NCBI GenBank assembly: GCA_003670925.1
Contig: QWQG01000165.1
Span: forward strand, 32,424-96,423
Length of the DNA: 64,000 nucleotides
Reading direction: 5' to 3'
From: Planctomycetota bacterium
GTDB taxonomy: Bacteria > Planctomycetota > Planctomycetia > Planctomycetales > Planctomycetaceae
How positions within the stretch are numbered: position 1 is the first letter of the stretch; each line of letters begins with the position of its first letter. The translations under genes were made by a program, and so were the position numbers. Positions 53,314 through 61,782 of the stretch are shown here, piece by piece. The notes under the pieces were generated by a model, which saw only the letters and a program-made list of their open reading frames with translations, was not told the DNA's origin and did not search any database.

Positions 53314-53544
53314 ATGACTAAAGATTCCAGCAAGTCAAACCAGCGAGACTTTTTTGCGTTTGTCGATTTGATCCGGCCGTTTGCCGTCGACCGGCGATCT
53401 TTGCCTGAAAGCGCGCATACCGGAGAAATATTTCGGAGAATTTGTGACGATGGTCAAATAGCTGAATTTGTTGCTCTTCGCGGCTTGGAAATTAAGACAG
53501 CCATCACTTTGGACTGTCTTGTTGTTACAGCACCAGACAATTGA
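53314..53544 (+). CDS. doubtful small ORF, 76 aa
   Basis: ATG 53314 begins MTKDSSKSNQRDFFAFVDLI and ends at 53544. No Shine-Dalgarno sits at proper distance (AAGG directly abuts the ATG). The product is hydrophilic and unrecognised. It starts 77 nt from the ligase start, on the opposite strand, and may be chance. Confidence 0.25.
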   Translation: MTKDSSKSNQRDFFAFVDLIRPFAVDRRSLPESAHTGEIFRRICDDGQIAEFVALRGLEIKTAITLDCLVVTAPDN

Positions 53545-53818
53545 ACGCTGTCTCCTGTCTTGGCGAGTCCCATCGCTTTCGACGGCGGAATCCTGCGCTG
53601 GTGTGGCTGATCGGATCAGGCCCCTGATATGAAATGATTTTATCAGGAAACGACGACCTCAGGTTTCACGGATTCGAGCTAAACGGAATGGACGCCACTG
53701 AACTTGTTTCAGGGATCATGCTGCTCATGTATCGCGTGTTCCAGACCACACGCACCTCGCAGCGTTTGTCTGAAATTCCCCATTTGCCTGTCTATGCTCA
53801 GAAGAGGTTCCGCCCCCA

Positions 53819-54808
53819 ATGCTGCGTATTCGTAACATTCAATCGTCCGGTAAACGTAATTTTCTCGCGATGTGCGCTTCTGCCGTAAGCCTTGGCGCAA
53901 TTTGTGTAAGCTTCGACCCGGTGCCAGCCGGGGATGACATTCAGATCACTCGCGTGGATTCAGGAAACACGGCACTCGTCGACTCGTGCGACGTTCCGCT
54001 GCCTCCGGCACTGCAGGGTAGCCTTTCAGAGGCTGTCAGTTCAGTTCAATCGATCGCCCCGGTTCTGACCGTCAACGGGGGCGACCTGAGCAACGACGAT
54101 GCAATCAAATTTTCACTGTTGCTTCTGAAAGACGGGGGACGCTTCATCGACAATATTGACAACTACCGTGTTACCTTTGAAAAGCGTGAACGCATTAAAG
54201 GGGACATCGGTGAACTCGAAACAATGGAACTGAAAGTTCGTCACGCGCCAAACTTCAGCGTCTACATGAAATGGAAAACAGGGGATGCAGGCCGGCAGTT
54301 ACTATACAACGATGAATACGACGATAAGCAAATGGTTGTGAAACTTGGTGGTCTGAAAGGTCGAATTCTGCCAGCGTTGAAACTCGATCCACTCGGTTCA
54401 GAAGCCAAAGCAGGAGCACGCTATCCTGTCACTGAAGCTGGAATCTCAGGCATGATCCGACAGATGATTGTGCATCGCGAAAATGACGTGAATCACGGAC
54501 AAGGCGTAGATTGCCGACGCCTGCAAAATCAGGAATTTGACGAACGCGAGTGCTACTGCTTTGAGTATGAATACAGTGCACCGAAATTCAATACTCTGTA
54601 CCGGAAAAGCATCGTCCTGATGGATACCCGCTACCACGTGCCTCTTAAAGTTACGAATTACACTTGGAGCGATAACACCGAAGGCCTGACACCCGAACAA
54701 CTCGACGAAATGACGATGATCGAAGACTATGCCTTTCGCAAACTGGACATGGGTGCGAAACTCGTCGCCGAAGACTTCAGTCGCGACAATCCAGCGTATC
54801 GCATGTAA
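53819..54808 (+). CDS. secreted DUF1571 protein
   Basis: ATG 53819 has AGAGG about 10 nt upstream, giving 329 aa. A signal peptide (NFLAMCASAVSLGAICVSF) ends near VPAGDD. DUF1571 features follow: FIDNIDNYRVTFEKRERIKG, ETMELKVRHAPNFSVYMKWK, LKLDPLGSEAKAGARYPVTE, RECYCFEYEYSAPKFNTLYR and KSIVLMDTRYHVPLKVTNYT. The fold resembles LolA/LppX-like lipoprotein-carrier half-barrels by pattern, which would fit an envelope lipid-transport role, but this is inference. A strong terminator follows, so it is monocistronic. Confidence 0.85.
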   Translation: MLRIRNIQSSGKRNFLAMCASAVSLGAICVSFDPVPAGDDIQITRVDSGNTALVDSCDVPLPPALQGSLSEAVSSVQSIAPVLTVNGGDLSNDDAIKFSLLLLKDGGRFIDNIDNYRVTFEKRERIKGDIGELETMELKVRHAPNFSVYMKWKTGDAGRQLLYNDEYDDKQMVVKLGGLKGRILPALKLDPLGSEAKAGARYPVTEAGISGMIRQMIVHRENDVNHGQGVDCRRLQNQEFDERECYCFEYEYSAPKFNTLYRKSIVLMDTRYHVPLKVTNYTWSDNTEGLTPEQLDEMTMIEDYAFRKLDMGAKLVAEDFSRDNPAYRM

Positions 54809-54834
54809 ATCAAGCAACCAACCTGAATATCCAC

Positions 54835-54865
54835 AGTCGCGACTAGCAATGGTCGCGACTTTTTT
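54835..54865 (+). terminator. rho-independent terminator
   Basis: AGTCGCGAC (54835-54843) pairs perfectly with GTCGCGACT (54852-54860) over an 8-nt loop, followed by TTTTT (54861-54865). It lies 26 nt after the DUF1571 stop. Confidence 0.88.
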
Positions 54866-55549
54866 GCGCCCGAATCACCTGTATGAGTTTGCCGGCGGAC
54901 AGTTCATCATTAGCCTGAAATCCCGCGCCGCCGTCTGCATGCCCGTTTCTAGGCTCATCGCCATGAATGTCCACGCGACAGGCATCACAGCTTTTGACTG
55001 AGCGTCAGGAACTCAGCCCACATGCCTCCCTTGTCACGCGGTTGAGAGACACAAGGCAGGTGTGTCCACCGATGCCCGATCGAGCATAACGGATGCCAAG
55101 CGTCTTCAGTACCTAGCGCGTGATCGGACAAAAGCGAGTCTGATTAGATTCAGACACATTCTCAGTGAACCGTCAATCAACGGAATAGAGTTTGTCGGCA
55201 AAGGGTGCAGTCGGGGATTTCGGGAGGCGAGCTGGACGGGGTGAGTTCTGAAAATTCGGTGACGCACGAAACACGGCCACGCACTTCATTTGTCGTTGCA
55301 TCTAATCGGCGGCACGCCCCCCCGCGTGGTGCGTATTTACGGCGTTTCGCTTAGACTCCCGCAAACTCAAACGCCCCTAGCGGTTCGGTGCTCAGCGTCA
55401 TTACAACTGCGGCCCGATTCGGTTACCATGCAGGGCTAGTCGTAAAAGCACTTGGCGGTCGGTGCGTCCACAGATTACGGAACCTGAGCGTTTCTCAGAA
55501 CACATTCCCTGCACAAATTTTTGTTCATTTCACCGAGAGGACTTTATCG
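54866..55549. other. long intergenic region
   Basis: About 680 nt lie between the DUF1571 terminator and the second TAT dehydrogenase. Several short frames exist, including the in-frame upstream extension of the dehydrogenase from 55388, but none has a signal peptide or ribosome binding site. A C-run (near 55316-55323) is notable. No tRNA cloverleaf was seen. Confidence 0.45.
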
Positions 55550-56920
55550 ATGTCAGAATCTCGTCAAACAACGCGTCGTGGCTTTCTGCAAGGAGTCTCC
55601 GCCGCTGGGACTGCCGCAATTTTCAGTCCCTCAATGAACCGAGCCCTCGGCTATCAGTCTCCTAATGAACGCCCGATCTTTGCAACCATTGGTTTGCGGA
55701 ATCAAGGCTGGGAGATTACCAACAAGTCATTTAAGTTCGCCGATTTTGCCGCGCTTGCCGACGTCGATTCGAACGTCCTTGGTGCAAACGTCGAAAAGGC
55801 CGAACAGGCTCAGAAAAAGAAACCCGATGCTTTCAAGGACTATCGAAAGATCCTTGATCGCAAGGATATCGATGCCGTCATGATCGCCACGCCCGACCAT
55901 TGGCACACCAAGATCGCGGTCGAAGCGATGTACGCAGGCAAAGATGTTTACTGTGAAAAGCCCCTGACCCTGACGATTGCCGAAGGCAAATTAATCGAGA
56001 AGGTCGTCAAGGAGACCGGCCGCGTCTTTCAGGTGGGCACCATGCAGCGCACGGAATCTGACCAACTGTTCCTCTTGGCTGTCGCGTTGGTGAAACATGG
56101 ACGCATTGGCACCGTTCAAAGAGTGACGTGTGGCATTAACGGGATGGAAGCTTCACCCATGATTCCCGTGACTCCCGTGCCTCAAGAACTTGACTGGGAC
56201 TTCTGGCTCGGCCCTGCACCGAAAGTCGATTATCGCGCACTCCCCGAAATGCGGACAGGATATGGTGGAGGCGTGCCACTTTTCAGTAATTGCCACTACG
56301 CCTTCCGCAACTGGCACGAATACTCCGGCGGAAAACTAACTGATTGGGGCGCGCACCACGTTGATATTGCCTGCTGGGCACTCGGCGCCACTGACACGGG
56401 CCCCAGCAAAGTCATCCCGGTCGAATTCCAGTTGCCAGTGGAATACAAGGGTGGGCAGCCCTTGGTTCAAGATCAATATAACGCGGCCACGAGCTTCAAA
56501 ATTCAAGTCAAAATGCCGCACAATGTCGAAATGATTATCACGAGCGAAGGCGACAATGGCATTCTCTTTGAAGGGACAGAAGGTCGATTCTTTGTGAACC
56601 GAGGCAAGATCGCCGGGAAGCCTGTCGAGGATCTGAAGGAGAATCCGCTGCCTGAAGGCGCCATCGAAGAGATCTACGGCGGAAAAGTGAGCGAGAATCA
56701 TACGGCCAATTTTATCGAAGCGATCAAGTCTCGCAAACAACCGATCTCCGACGTGTGGTCCCATAACCGCATGCTCGAAATCTGCCATCTCTCCAACATC
56801 GCCATGCGTCTGAATCGCGAAATCAACTGGGATCCGACCAAACGCGAAATCATGGGCGACGCTGAGGCAAACTCATTCCTTGCACGAGAAAACCGCAAGG
56901 GCTATGAGATCAAGATGTAG
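55550..56920 (+). CDS. TAT-exported Gfo/Idh/MocA-family oxidoreductase
   Basis: The frame is open upstream, but ATG 55550 (MSESRQTTRRGFLQGV) has GAGAGG about 10 nt upstream and begins a twin-arginine signal, so it is the start (456 aa). The Rossmann region is somewhat altered: FATIGLRNQGWEITNKSFKF in place of a clean GxGxxG. It has ALADVDSNVLG, then MIATPDHWHTKIAVEAMYAG and the conserved EKPLTLTIAEGK. The C-terminal domain has DWGAHHVDIACWALGATDTG and IIFxEGNxG-like MIITSEGDNGILFEGTEG. Sugar or glycoside oxidation outside the cytoplasm is inferred. It is a separate paralogue of the gene at 38011. Confidence 0.87.
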   Translation: MSESRQTTRRGFLQGVSAAGTAAIFSPSMNRALGYQSPNERPIFATIGLRNQGWEITNKSFKFADFAALADVDSNVLGANVEKAEQAQKKKPDAFKDYRKILDRKDIDAVMIATPDHWHTKIAVEAMYAGKDVYCEKPLTLTIAEGKLIEKVVKETGRVFQVGTMQRTESDQLFLLAVALVKHGRIGTVQRVTCGINGMEASPMIPVTPVPQELDWDFWLGPAPKVDYRALPEMRTGYGGGVPLFSNCHYAFRNWHEYSGGKLTDWGAHHVDIACWALGATDTGPSKVIPVEFQLPVEYKGGQPLVQDQYNAATSFKIQVKMPHNVEMIITSEGDNGILFEGTEGRFFVNRGKIAGKPVEDLKENPLPEGAIEEIYGGKVSENHTANFIEAIKSRKQPISDVWSHNRMLEICHLSNIAMRLNREINWDPTKREIMGDAEANSFLARENRKGYEIKM

Positions 56921-57042
56921 GTTGTCGGATGGTCTCGCAGACGCCAAGCGCAGCATTTGAGATTGTCGAGTCTCAAGCTTGGGGAAGTTCGCTGCGCATG
57001 ACGCATGACGGCGCCGCCATGCCTTAACGGCATCCTTCGTGG

Positions 57043-58593
57043 CTACTGCTCTTGTGCCACGGTGAGATCCACTTTGGCACGGACCGTGCGGCGGTCGAGC
57101 TGGAGCAGCCGAGCCGCCTTCTCAAAACTCTTTGTCTGACGATAGGCCATGGTGCAGTACTCCGCTAAAAGCTCATCAGCAGTTAGGCTGAGTGACTGGA
57201 GCCGCATAAGTAGCCGCTGTGCCGCTGGCGAATTCCCCGGGAGTGAAGCACCGATAGGGCTTTGTGCCGGTGTATAAGATCCGTGGATCATGATATTCCG
57301 AACGCACTGCTCAAGCTCCCGAATGTTGCCAGGCCAATGATAGTTGGCCGGCAGATTCCGGTTTAACCATTGTACTACTTCCTGCGTCAAAACTTCCTGC
57401 TCACCAGCCGCCACGCGTCCTGCGATATGCGCCACGATGTTCTCCAGCACTTCAGGGTTGTCTTGAACCTGCGACGCTAAGGAGGGAGTCTCGATCACAT
57501 CTGCGCAAAGTCGATAGTAGAGGTCTTCCCGAAACGCTCCCGCTTCGATCTCCCGCCGGAGATCGCGGTTTGTTGCGGCAATCATCTTTCCTTCAAATTT
57601 TCGGATCCGAGTTTCGCCCAGACGCTGGAACTGGCGATTTTGCAGAACACGCAGCAATTTCACCTGAATGGTTCCGTCCAGCTCGCCAATTTCATCTAAA
57701 AGAATGGCGCCATGTTCACCACAGGCTTCCAGCCATCCGGCTCGCGCTCCCGCAGCATCAGTGAAGGCTCCTTTCGCATGGCCAAACAACTCGGACTCAA
57801 CGAGATTTCTGGACAGGGCCGAAATGTTGACCGCGAAATAAGACTCTGCGGGATGTATCGCGAACTTTCCCTGCTTCGGATCAAATGGAATGTAGCGCGA
57901 CATTCCAATCGCCTGTGCGACCAGCTCCTTACCACTCCCACTAGGGCCTGTCACAAGGGTCGTCACCTGATGTAGACTTTGATAAAGACTGCGTCGGTAT
58001 CGCCGGAGATCATGCGTAAAAATGGACTGCCAGATTCTGGCACGCAGCCTTGCTGCAGGTAATGATTGTCCAATCACGCACTCAAAGATATGGAAGAACG
58101 CGCGGTACACCTGATGGAAAATCTCAAACAGATGTAGCTTATGACTGAGCGACGGCAATTGCAGATCTGGCAACTGCAGCCAGTAATCAAATTGTGTCGA
58201 GTACCATTTCCAGACTGGCAAATCTGTGCCACCCTGAACCACGGTCTCAGGAACGCGTTTTCCCCAGACCTCCAGTTGCTCGTAGAAAAGAATATAGAGC
58301 ACCAAGTCATCATACAGGCATAACTGTTCGTTGCAGACAGCATTTCCTCGGAGCAACTTGTTACGCAAGACTTCGGCCACACTCCGTGCTCGCTCAAGAA
58401 TCAGCACTAGGTTGCTGCGGCGCTGGGGCATCTGCTGAGTTGTAAATCCCCAGTACTCTTGCTGTTCTGCGACAAAGCGATCGCCCAGCGCGGCTTTTTC
58501 CAATTCGAGTCGCGCTGCCAGAAATGGATTGGCATTGCTCAGTTCGCCGACCGCTCGAACAAAGGGTAAGTCTTCTGCTGGAATGAACCCCAT
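57043..58593 (-). CDS. sigma-54-type AAA+ transcriptional activator with unrecognised helical N-terminal domain
   Basis: ATG 58593 has AAAGG about 10 nt upstream, giving 516 aa. Residues about 1-205 are helical with no receiver, PAS or GAF signature (LVLILERARSVAEVLRNKLL, LCLYDDLVLYILFYEQLEVW, LHLFEIFHQVYRAFFHIFEC). The AAA+ domain has GPSGSGKELVAQAIG (Walker A), ELFGHAKGAFTDAAGARAGW (GAFTDA, a common form of the sigma-54-contact loop), GAILLDEIGELDGTIQVKLL (Walker B), IAATNRDLRREIEAGAFRED and the R-finger LYYRL, then NYHWPGNIRELEQCVRN. It ends in a Fis-type helix-turn-helix (FEKAARLLQLDRRTVRAKV). It is divergent from the VIT/VWA gene and probably controls it. Confidence 0.88.
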   Translation of the reverse strand: MGFIPAEDLPFVRAVGELSNANPFLAARLELEKAALGDRFVAEQQEYWGFTTQQMPQRRSNLVLILERARSVAEVLRNKLLRGNAVCNEQLCLYDDLVLYILFYEQLEVWGKRVPETVVQGGTDLPVWKWYSTQFDYWLQLPDLQLPSLSHKLHLFEIFHQVYRAFFHIFECVIGQSLPAARLRARIWQSIFTHDLRRYRRSLYQSLHQVTTLVTGPSGSGKELVAQAIGMSRYIPFDPKQGKFAIHPAESYFAVNISALSRNLVESELFGHAKGAFTDAAGARAGWLEACGEHGAILLDEIGELDGTIQVKLLRVLQNRQFQRLGETRIRKFEGKMIAATNRDLRREIEAGAFREDLYYRLCADVIETPSLASQVQDNPEVLENIVAHIAGRVAAGEQEVLTQEVVQWLNRNLPANYHWPGNIRELEQCVRNIMIHGSYTPAQSPIGASLPGNSPAAQRLLMRLQSLSLTADELLAEYCTMAYRQTKSFEKAARLLQLDRRTVRAKVDLTVAQEQ

Positions 58594-58644
58594 CAATGGC
58601 GACCTTTCACTGAACCCGGATTAAACCCCACCGCACAATGACAA

Positions 58645-58669
58645 AAAATGTACCTTAAAAATACATTTT
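58645..58669. promoter_or_regulatory. 8-bp inverted repeat, candidate activator-binding (enhancer) site
   Basis: AAAATGTA (58645-58652) and TACATTTT (58662-58669) are exact reverse complements with a 9-nt AT-rich spacer; a further ATGTAC lies at 58670-58675. The centre is about 120 bp upstream of the GC element of the promoter, the usual distance for a sigma-54 activator site. Confidence 0.5.
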
Positions 58670-58730
58670 ATGTACACTGCTAGCTCTCTACATTCTCATT
58701 TTTTGTTTTTACTGTTTAACTTAAGCCTAT

Positions 58731-58749
58731 ACATAAAAAGTACTTATGT
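58731..58749. promoter_or_regulatory. 6-bp inverted repeat near the promoter
   Basis: ACATAA (58731-58736) and TTATGT (58744-58749) flank a 7-nt spacer, 14 nt upstream of the promoter element start. It is shorter and less certain than the distal repeat; the two share an ACAT/ATGT core. Confidence 0.35.
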
Positions 58750-58763
58750 CATTTAATTAAATC

Positions 58764-58781
58764 TTGGTACTGAACGTGCGA
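58764..58781 (+). promoter_or_regulatory. sigma-54-like promoter (-24/-12)
   Basis: TTGGTACTGAACGTGCGA carries GG (58766-58767) and GC (58778-58779) exactly 10 nt apart, close to the TGGCAC-N5-TTGC consensus (TGGTAC and GTGC here). A transcript would start near 58790, about 40 nt before the ATG at 58832. An adjacent sigma-54-type activator gene supports it. Confidence 0.5.
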
Positions 58782-58831
58782 TGCACATTTTCGTCTACAG
58801 GTTTTAAAACATTCAAACAGCGGAGATGAAA

Positions 58832-60994
58832 ATGTTGACCATCGCATGCCGACCACAGAGACCACTACCAATTGTCATTTTTCTGGGAGTCTGCTGCTGC
58901 TTTCAGTCACAGCAGGGTGAGGCCTCAGGCCTTTTGATTGCCGATGGTGGCCTAGGAGGGGTGCTCGAAATCAAGGAACATGAGGTTTCAGTTGTGATCA
59001 ACAACGGCATTGCCGTGACAGAGGTTCGACAGGTGTTTCATAACACCGAACAGCGGATCGTTGAGGCCCTTTACACATTCCCCGTGCCCAGCGGAGCGAG
59101 TGTCAGTAACTTCAGCATGATCATCAACGGCAAGGAAATGGTCGGTGAAGTGGTAGAGAAGAAACGAGCTCGCCAGATCTATGACAGTTACAAAGCGGTC
59201 AAACGCGATCCTGGCCTACTGGAGCAGGTTGACTACAAAACTTTTGAACTCCGGATTTTTCCAATTCCCGCCGGGGCGGATCAGCACATCAAAATAACGT
59301 ATTGTCAGCAGTTGGACTTCGACCACAACAACGCCACATGGGTTTACCCACTCGCCACCACAACTCGCACAGACATCAATCAGAAAACCACAGGGAAGTT
59401 TGCACTGACCGTAGATGTCAAAAGCGAGATCCCGATCACGAAGATGTTCAGCCCATCGCATGAGGAGGACTTTGCGATTGCCAGTTACACCCCAAACTAC
59501 ACGCGCGCCAGCCTAGAAGTTCAGGAAGGTAACCTGAGCCAAGACGTGGTGATTGCTTTCGACACTGAACGTCCGCGGACTGGTGTTGACATTGTCACCT
59601 CAAAACGATCGGGCGAAGATGGCTATTTCATGATGACCGTGACCGCCGGAAAGGAATTGGAGGAAGATAGTGCAGGGATGGACTATGTGTTTGTGATGGA
59701 TATCTCGGGCAGTATGGGTAACGATGGCAAGCTAACGCATTCGCGGAACACGGTGGATTCATTCGTGACGTCACTTGGAACGGAAGATCGCTTCGAGATA
59801 ATCACCTTCAATAATGCTCCGCAGATGCACTTTGGGAAGATGACCGTTGTTAGTGACGAATCGCGAAAATCGGCTGAGGAGTTTCTGAAGTCGCAACGAG
59901 CCAAGGGTGGAACTAGTCTTCGCCCGGCCGTTACAACAGCCTACAAGTATAAAGACGGGGACCGCGCGTTGAACGTGGTCGTTCTGTCCGACGGCATGAC
60001 CGAGGACAAAGAACAGTCTGAGTTGCTTCGGCTGATTTCGACTGCCCCCTCTGGAACTCGAGTCTTCTGCATCGGCATTGGAAATGATGTGAATCGTCCG
60101 TTGCTCAAACAGCTCGCTGAGGGGGCTGGCGGATTGGCCGCCTTCGTTTCCCAGCAAGACGACTTTGCTCGTCAGTCGCAAGCATTCCGGCGGAAGCTGA
60201 TGCGTCCGGTAGCAACGGCAGTGCGGATTATTGTGAATGGGATTGAGACCTCCGACATCACGCCCGAAGCTTTGCCGGATCTATTCTATGGGGCACCGTT
60301 GAGACTTTCCGGACGTTACAAAAACTCCGGTGACGCGACGATCACAATCGAAGCGGACGTGATGGGGCGGCCTATCAGTCAGACCGTGCAAGTCAAATTT
60401 CCGGATGTCGAAGAAACCAATCCCGAGATCGAGCGATTATGGGCGTTTCAGCAGGTTGAGCAACTTATGGCTGGCATTCGCAGGAATGGCGAATCAGCAG
60501 CCTCGGTGGCAAGGATTCTGAATCTCTGCGAGGGATATTCGATCGCTGGAGAATATGCGTCATTCATCGTCCTAGAAAATGATGCCGAATACAGCCGTTG
60601 GGCCATCGAACGCCGGAATGCGACGCGCGTCAACCGCGACGACAATGCTCGTCTTCGTCTGCAGGAGCAGCTGCTCCAATTAAGGGATTCCGCATTGGCT
60701 CAGACGGGTCCTGCTGAGCCCCAAGCTGTTGCGGCCTCCGAGCCCGGGCATCAGAACGGCTCTCAGACTAGCCAGACATCAGCAGCAAGTCCTTCGAGTA
60801 CACTACCAACACCAACCGACTTGAATTGGACGCGGCAATCATCACCGTCGGTCAGTCAGTCATTTAGTGGAGGCAGCCGTGGCGGTGGAGCGATCGACCC
60901 TCTCACGGGGCTGCTAGCCATCGGGCTTGCCGTAGCCGCAGTGTCCAATCGGAAGCGCCGGGGCATCAAACTCGAAAACCCCAACCGCAACTGA
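58832..60994 (+). CDS. secreted VIT/VWA-domain protein with GlyGly-CTERM-like sorting tail
   Basis: I use ATG 58832, which lies 6 nt after GGAG; ATG 58826 directly abuts it. The 720-aa product has a signal peptide (PLPIVIFLGVCCCFQSQQGE), then a VIT domain (about 35-170: EVSVVINNGIAVTEVRQVFH, EALYTFPVPSGASVSNFSMI, KKRARQIYDSYKAVKRDPGL). A VWA domain follows with a complete MIDAS: DISGSMG (Asp290), GGTSLRPA and LSDGMTED. After a beta-rich region and a Ser/Thr/Pro linker, the last about 40 residues are GGSRGGGAIDPLTGLLAIGL and AVAAVSNRKRRG: a Gly-rich motif, a membrane helix and an Arg/Lys cluster. That is the layout of rhombosortase substrates, and a rhombosortase gene follows. Confidence 0.88.
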   Translation: MLTIACRPQRPLPIVIFLGVCCCFQSQQGEASGLLIADGGLGGVLEIKEHEVSVVINNGIAVTEVRQVFHNTEQRIVEALYTFPVPSGASVSNFSMIINGKEMVGEVVEKKRARQIYDSYKAVKRDPGLLEQVDYKTFELRIFPIPAGADQHIKITYCQQLDFDHNNATWVYPLATTTRTDINQKTTGKFALTVDVKSEIPITKMFSPSHEEDFAIASYTPNYTRASLEVQEGNLSQDVVIAFDTERPRTGVDIVTSKRSGEDGYFMMTVTAGKELEEDSAGMDYVFVMDISGSMGNDGKLTHSRNTVDSFVTSLGTEDRFEIITFNNAPQMHFGKMTVVSDESRKSAEEFLKSQRAKGGTSLRPAVTTAYKYKDGDRALNVVVLSDGMTEDKEQSELLRLISTAPSGTRVFCIGIGNDVNRPLLKQLAEGAGGLAAFVSQQDDFARQSQAFRRKLMRPVATAVRIIVNGIETSDITPEALPDLFYGAPLRLSGRYKNSGDATITIEADVMGRPISQTVQVKFPDVEETNPEIERLWAFQQVEQLMAGIRRNGESAASVARILNLCEGYSIAGEYASFIVLENDAEYSRWAIERRNATRVNRDDNARLRLQEQLLQLRDSALAQTGPAEPQAVAASEPGHQNGSQTSQTSAASPSSTLPTPTDLNWTRQSSPSVSQSFSGGSRGGGAIDPLTGLLAIGLAVAAVSNRKRRGIKLENPNRN

Positions 60995-61037
60995 GTCCTG
61001 AAGCGCCGTCATCGCGCAGATGGCCATCAAACATAAA

Positions 61038-61067
61038 CAGGTTGCCGAGCCGATGTTCGGCAACCTG
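61038..61067 (+). promoter_or_regulatory. intercistronic 11-bp perfect hairpin
   Basis: CAGGTTGCCGA (61038-61048) pairs exactly with TCGGCAACCTG (61057-61067) around an 8-nt loop. No T-run follows on the plus strand, so termination is unlikely. It may stabilise the upstream message or limit rhombosortase expression. On the minus strand it is followed by TTTATGTTT. Confidence 0.55.
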
Positions 61068-61122
61068 AACAACCATGACCTTCCAGCATCGATTCCCGGC
61101 AACCTCGCCAGCACTGGACCGG

Positions 61123-61782
61123 ATGTCTGCCATGCAGATCCTTCAACGCTTGTCACAAATCCCGGTCACACTTTTCCTCGTGGCACTCGCAGTCGTCGCG
61201 CATGTGGCCGGGCCACTTGTCCTCCTGCTGACGATCGATTTAAAAAACATCTCAATTCTTGAATTGCACCGGGTTCTCACATGTCATTTACTACACTGGT
61301 CGGCTGATCATTTACTTTGGGATTTGGGGATGTTCGCCGCCCTTGGAACGATTGCCGAACTGACCATGCCACGACGTTACCGCCTGACTTTGCTTCTGGC
61401 GGCTCTCCTGATTCCTGTCGGCGTCATGCTGCACCACCCGGAGCTGGAGTCTTACCGTGGTCTCAGTGGAATCGATACGGCTCTCTTTGGACTCATTGTG
61501 ACTGATCTGCTCGGTCGCCGACTCGTCGAGCGTGACAGGAAATCGGTGCTGCTGTTTTCGCTACTCTTGTTTGGACTTCTGGCAAAGTTGGCGACAGAAA
61601 TCGTCTGGGGCACTAACATTTTTGTCAGCGACACCTCGTTCGTGCCTGTTCCTCTCGCACATCTCATTGGTGCTGCAACTGGCCTGCTGCTGGGGGCAGC
61701 CGCTCCGTGGTGTTCCCCGCCGACTCAAAGGCGTCAACTGCGGTGTGCAGGAACGGTGGTTGGCAACGGTGCATGCCCTTAA
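61123..61782 (+). CDS. rrtA: rhombosortase (rhomboid-family GlyGly-CTERM serine protease)
   Basis: The start is uncertain (ATG 61075, 61123 or 61132, none with a strong ribosome binding site); 61123 gives 219 aa. The product has about six membrane segments and the key rhombosortase motifs: RVLTCHLLHWSADHLLWDLG, the catalytic serine in YRGLSGIDTALFG (Ser115) and the catalytic histidine in VPVPLAHLIGAATG (His180). Rhombosortases are short rhomboid proteases that cleave the GG-CTERM tail and help attach substrates to the outer surface. It lies 128 nt after the VIT/VWA gene, whose tail fits as substrate. The stop overlaps the convergent glycosyltransferase stop by 4 nt. Confidence 0.85.
   Translation: MSAMQILQRLSQIPVTLFLVALAVVAHVAGPLVLLLTIDLKNISILELHRVLTCHLLHWSADHLLWDLGMFAALGTIAELTMPRRYRLTLLLAALLIPVGVMLHHPELESYRGLSGIDTALFGLIVTDLLGRRLVERDRKSVLLFSLLLFGLLAKLATEIVWGTNIFVSDTSFVPVPLAHLIGAATGLLLGAAAPWCSPPTQRRQLRCAGTVVGNGACP

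Larger units (their letters stand above)
58594..58831. promoter_or_regulatory. AT-rich divergent control region with two inverted repeats and a sigma-54-like promoter
   Basis: The 238 nt between the activator gene and the VIT/VWA gene are far more AT-rich than their surroundings. They contain a GG-N10-GC promoter element near the plus-strand gene and two inverted repeats upstream of it (listed separately), an arrangement expected for an enhancer-dependent promoter. Confidence 0.6.

Noticed and set aside
53634..53888. 84-codon plus ORF just before the DUF1571 gene
   Set aside because: It overlaps the start of the DUF1571 gene in another frame and lacks a ribosome binding site.
54866..55549. 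possible tRNA or structured RNA in the 680-nt gap
   Set aside because: No cloverleaf, CCA end or conserved T-loop sequence was found on either strand.
57700..57800. GAFTDA instead of GAFTGA in the sigma-54 activator
   Set aside because: The Gly to Asp change at this position is frequent in functional sigma-54 activators, so it is not evidence of lost function.
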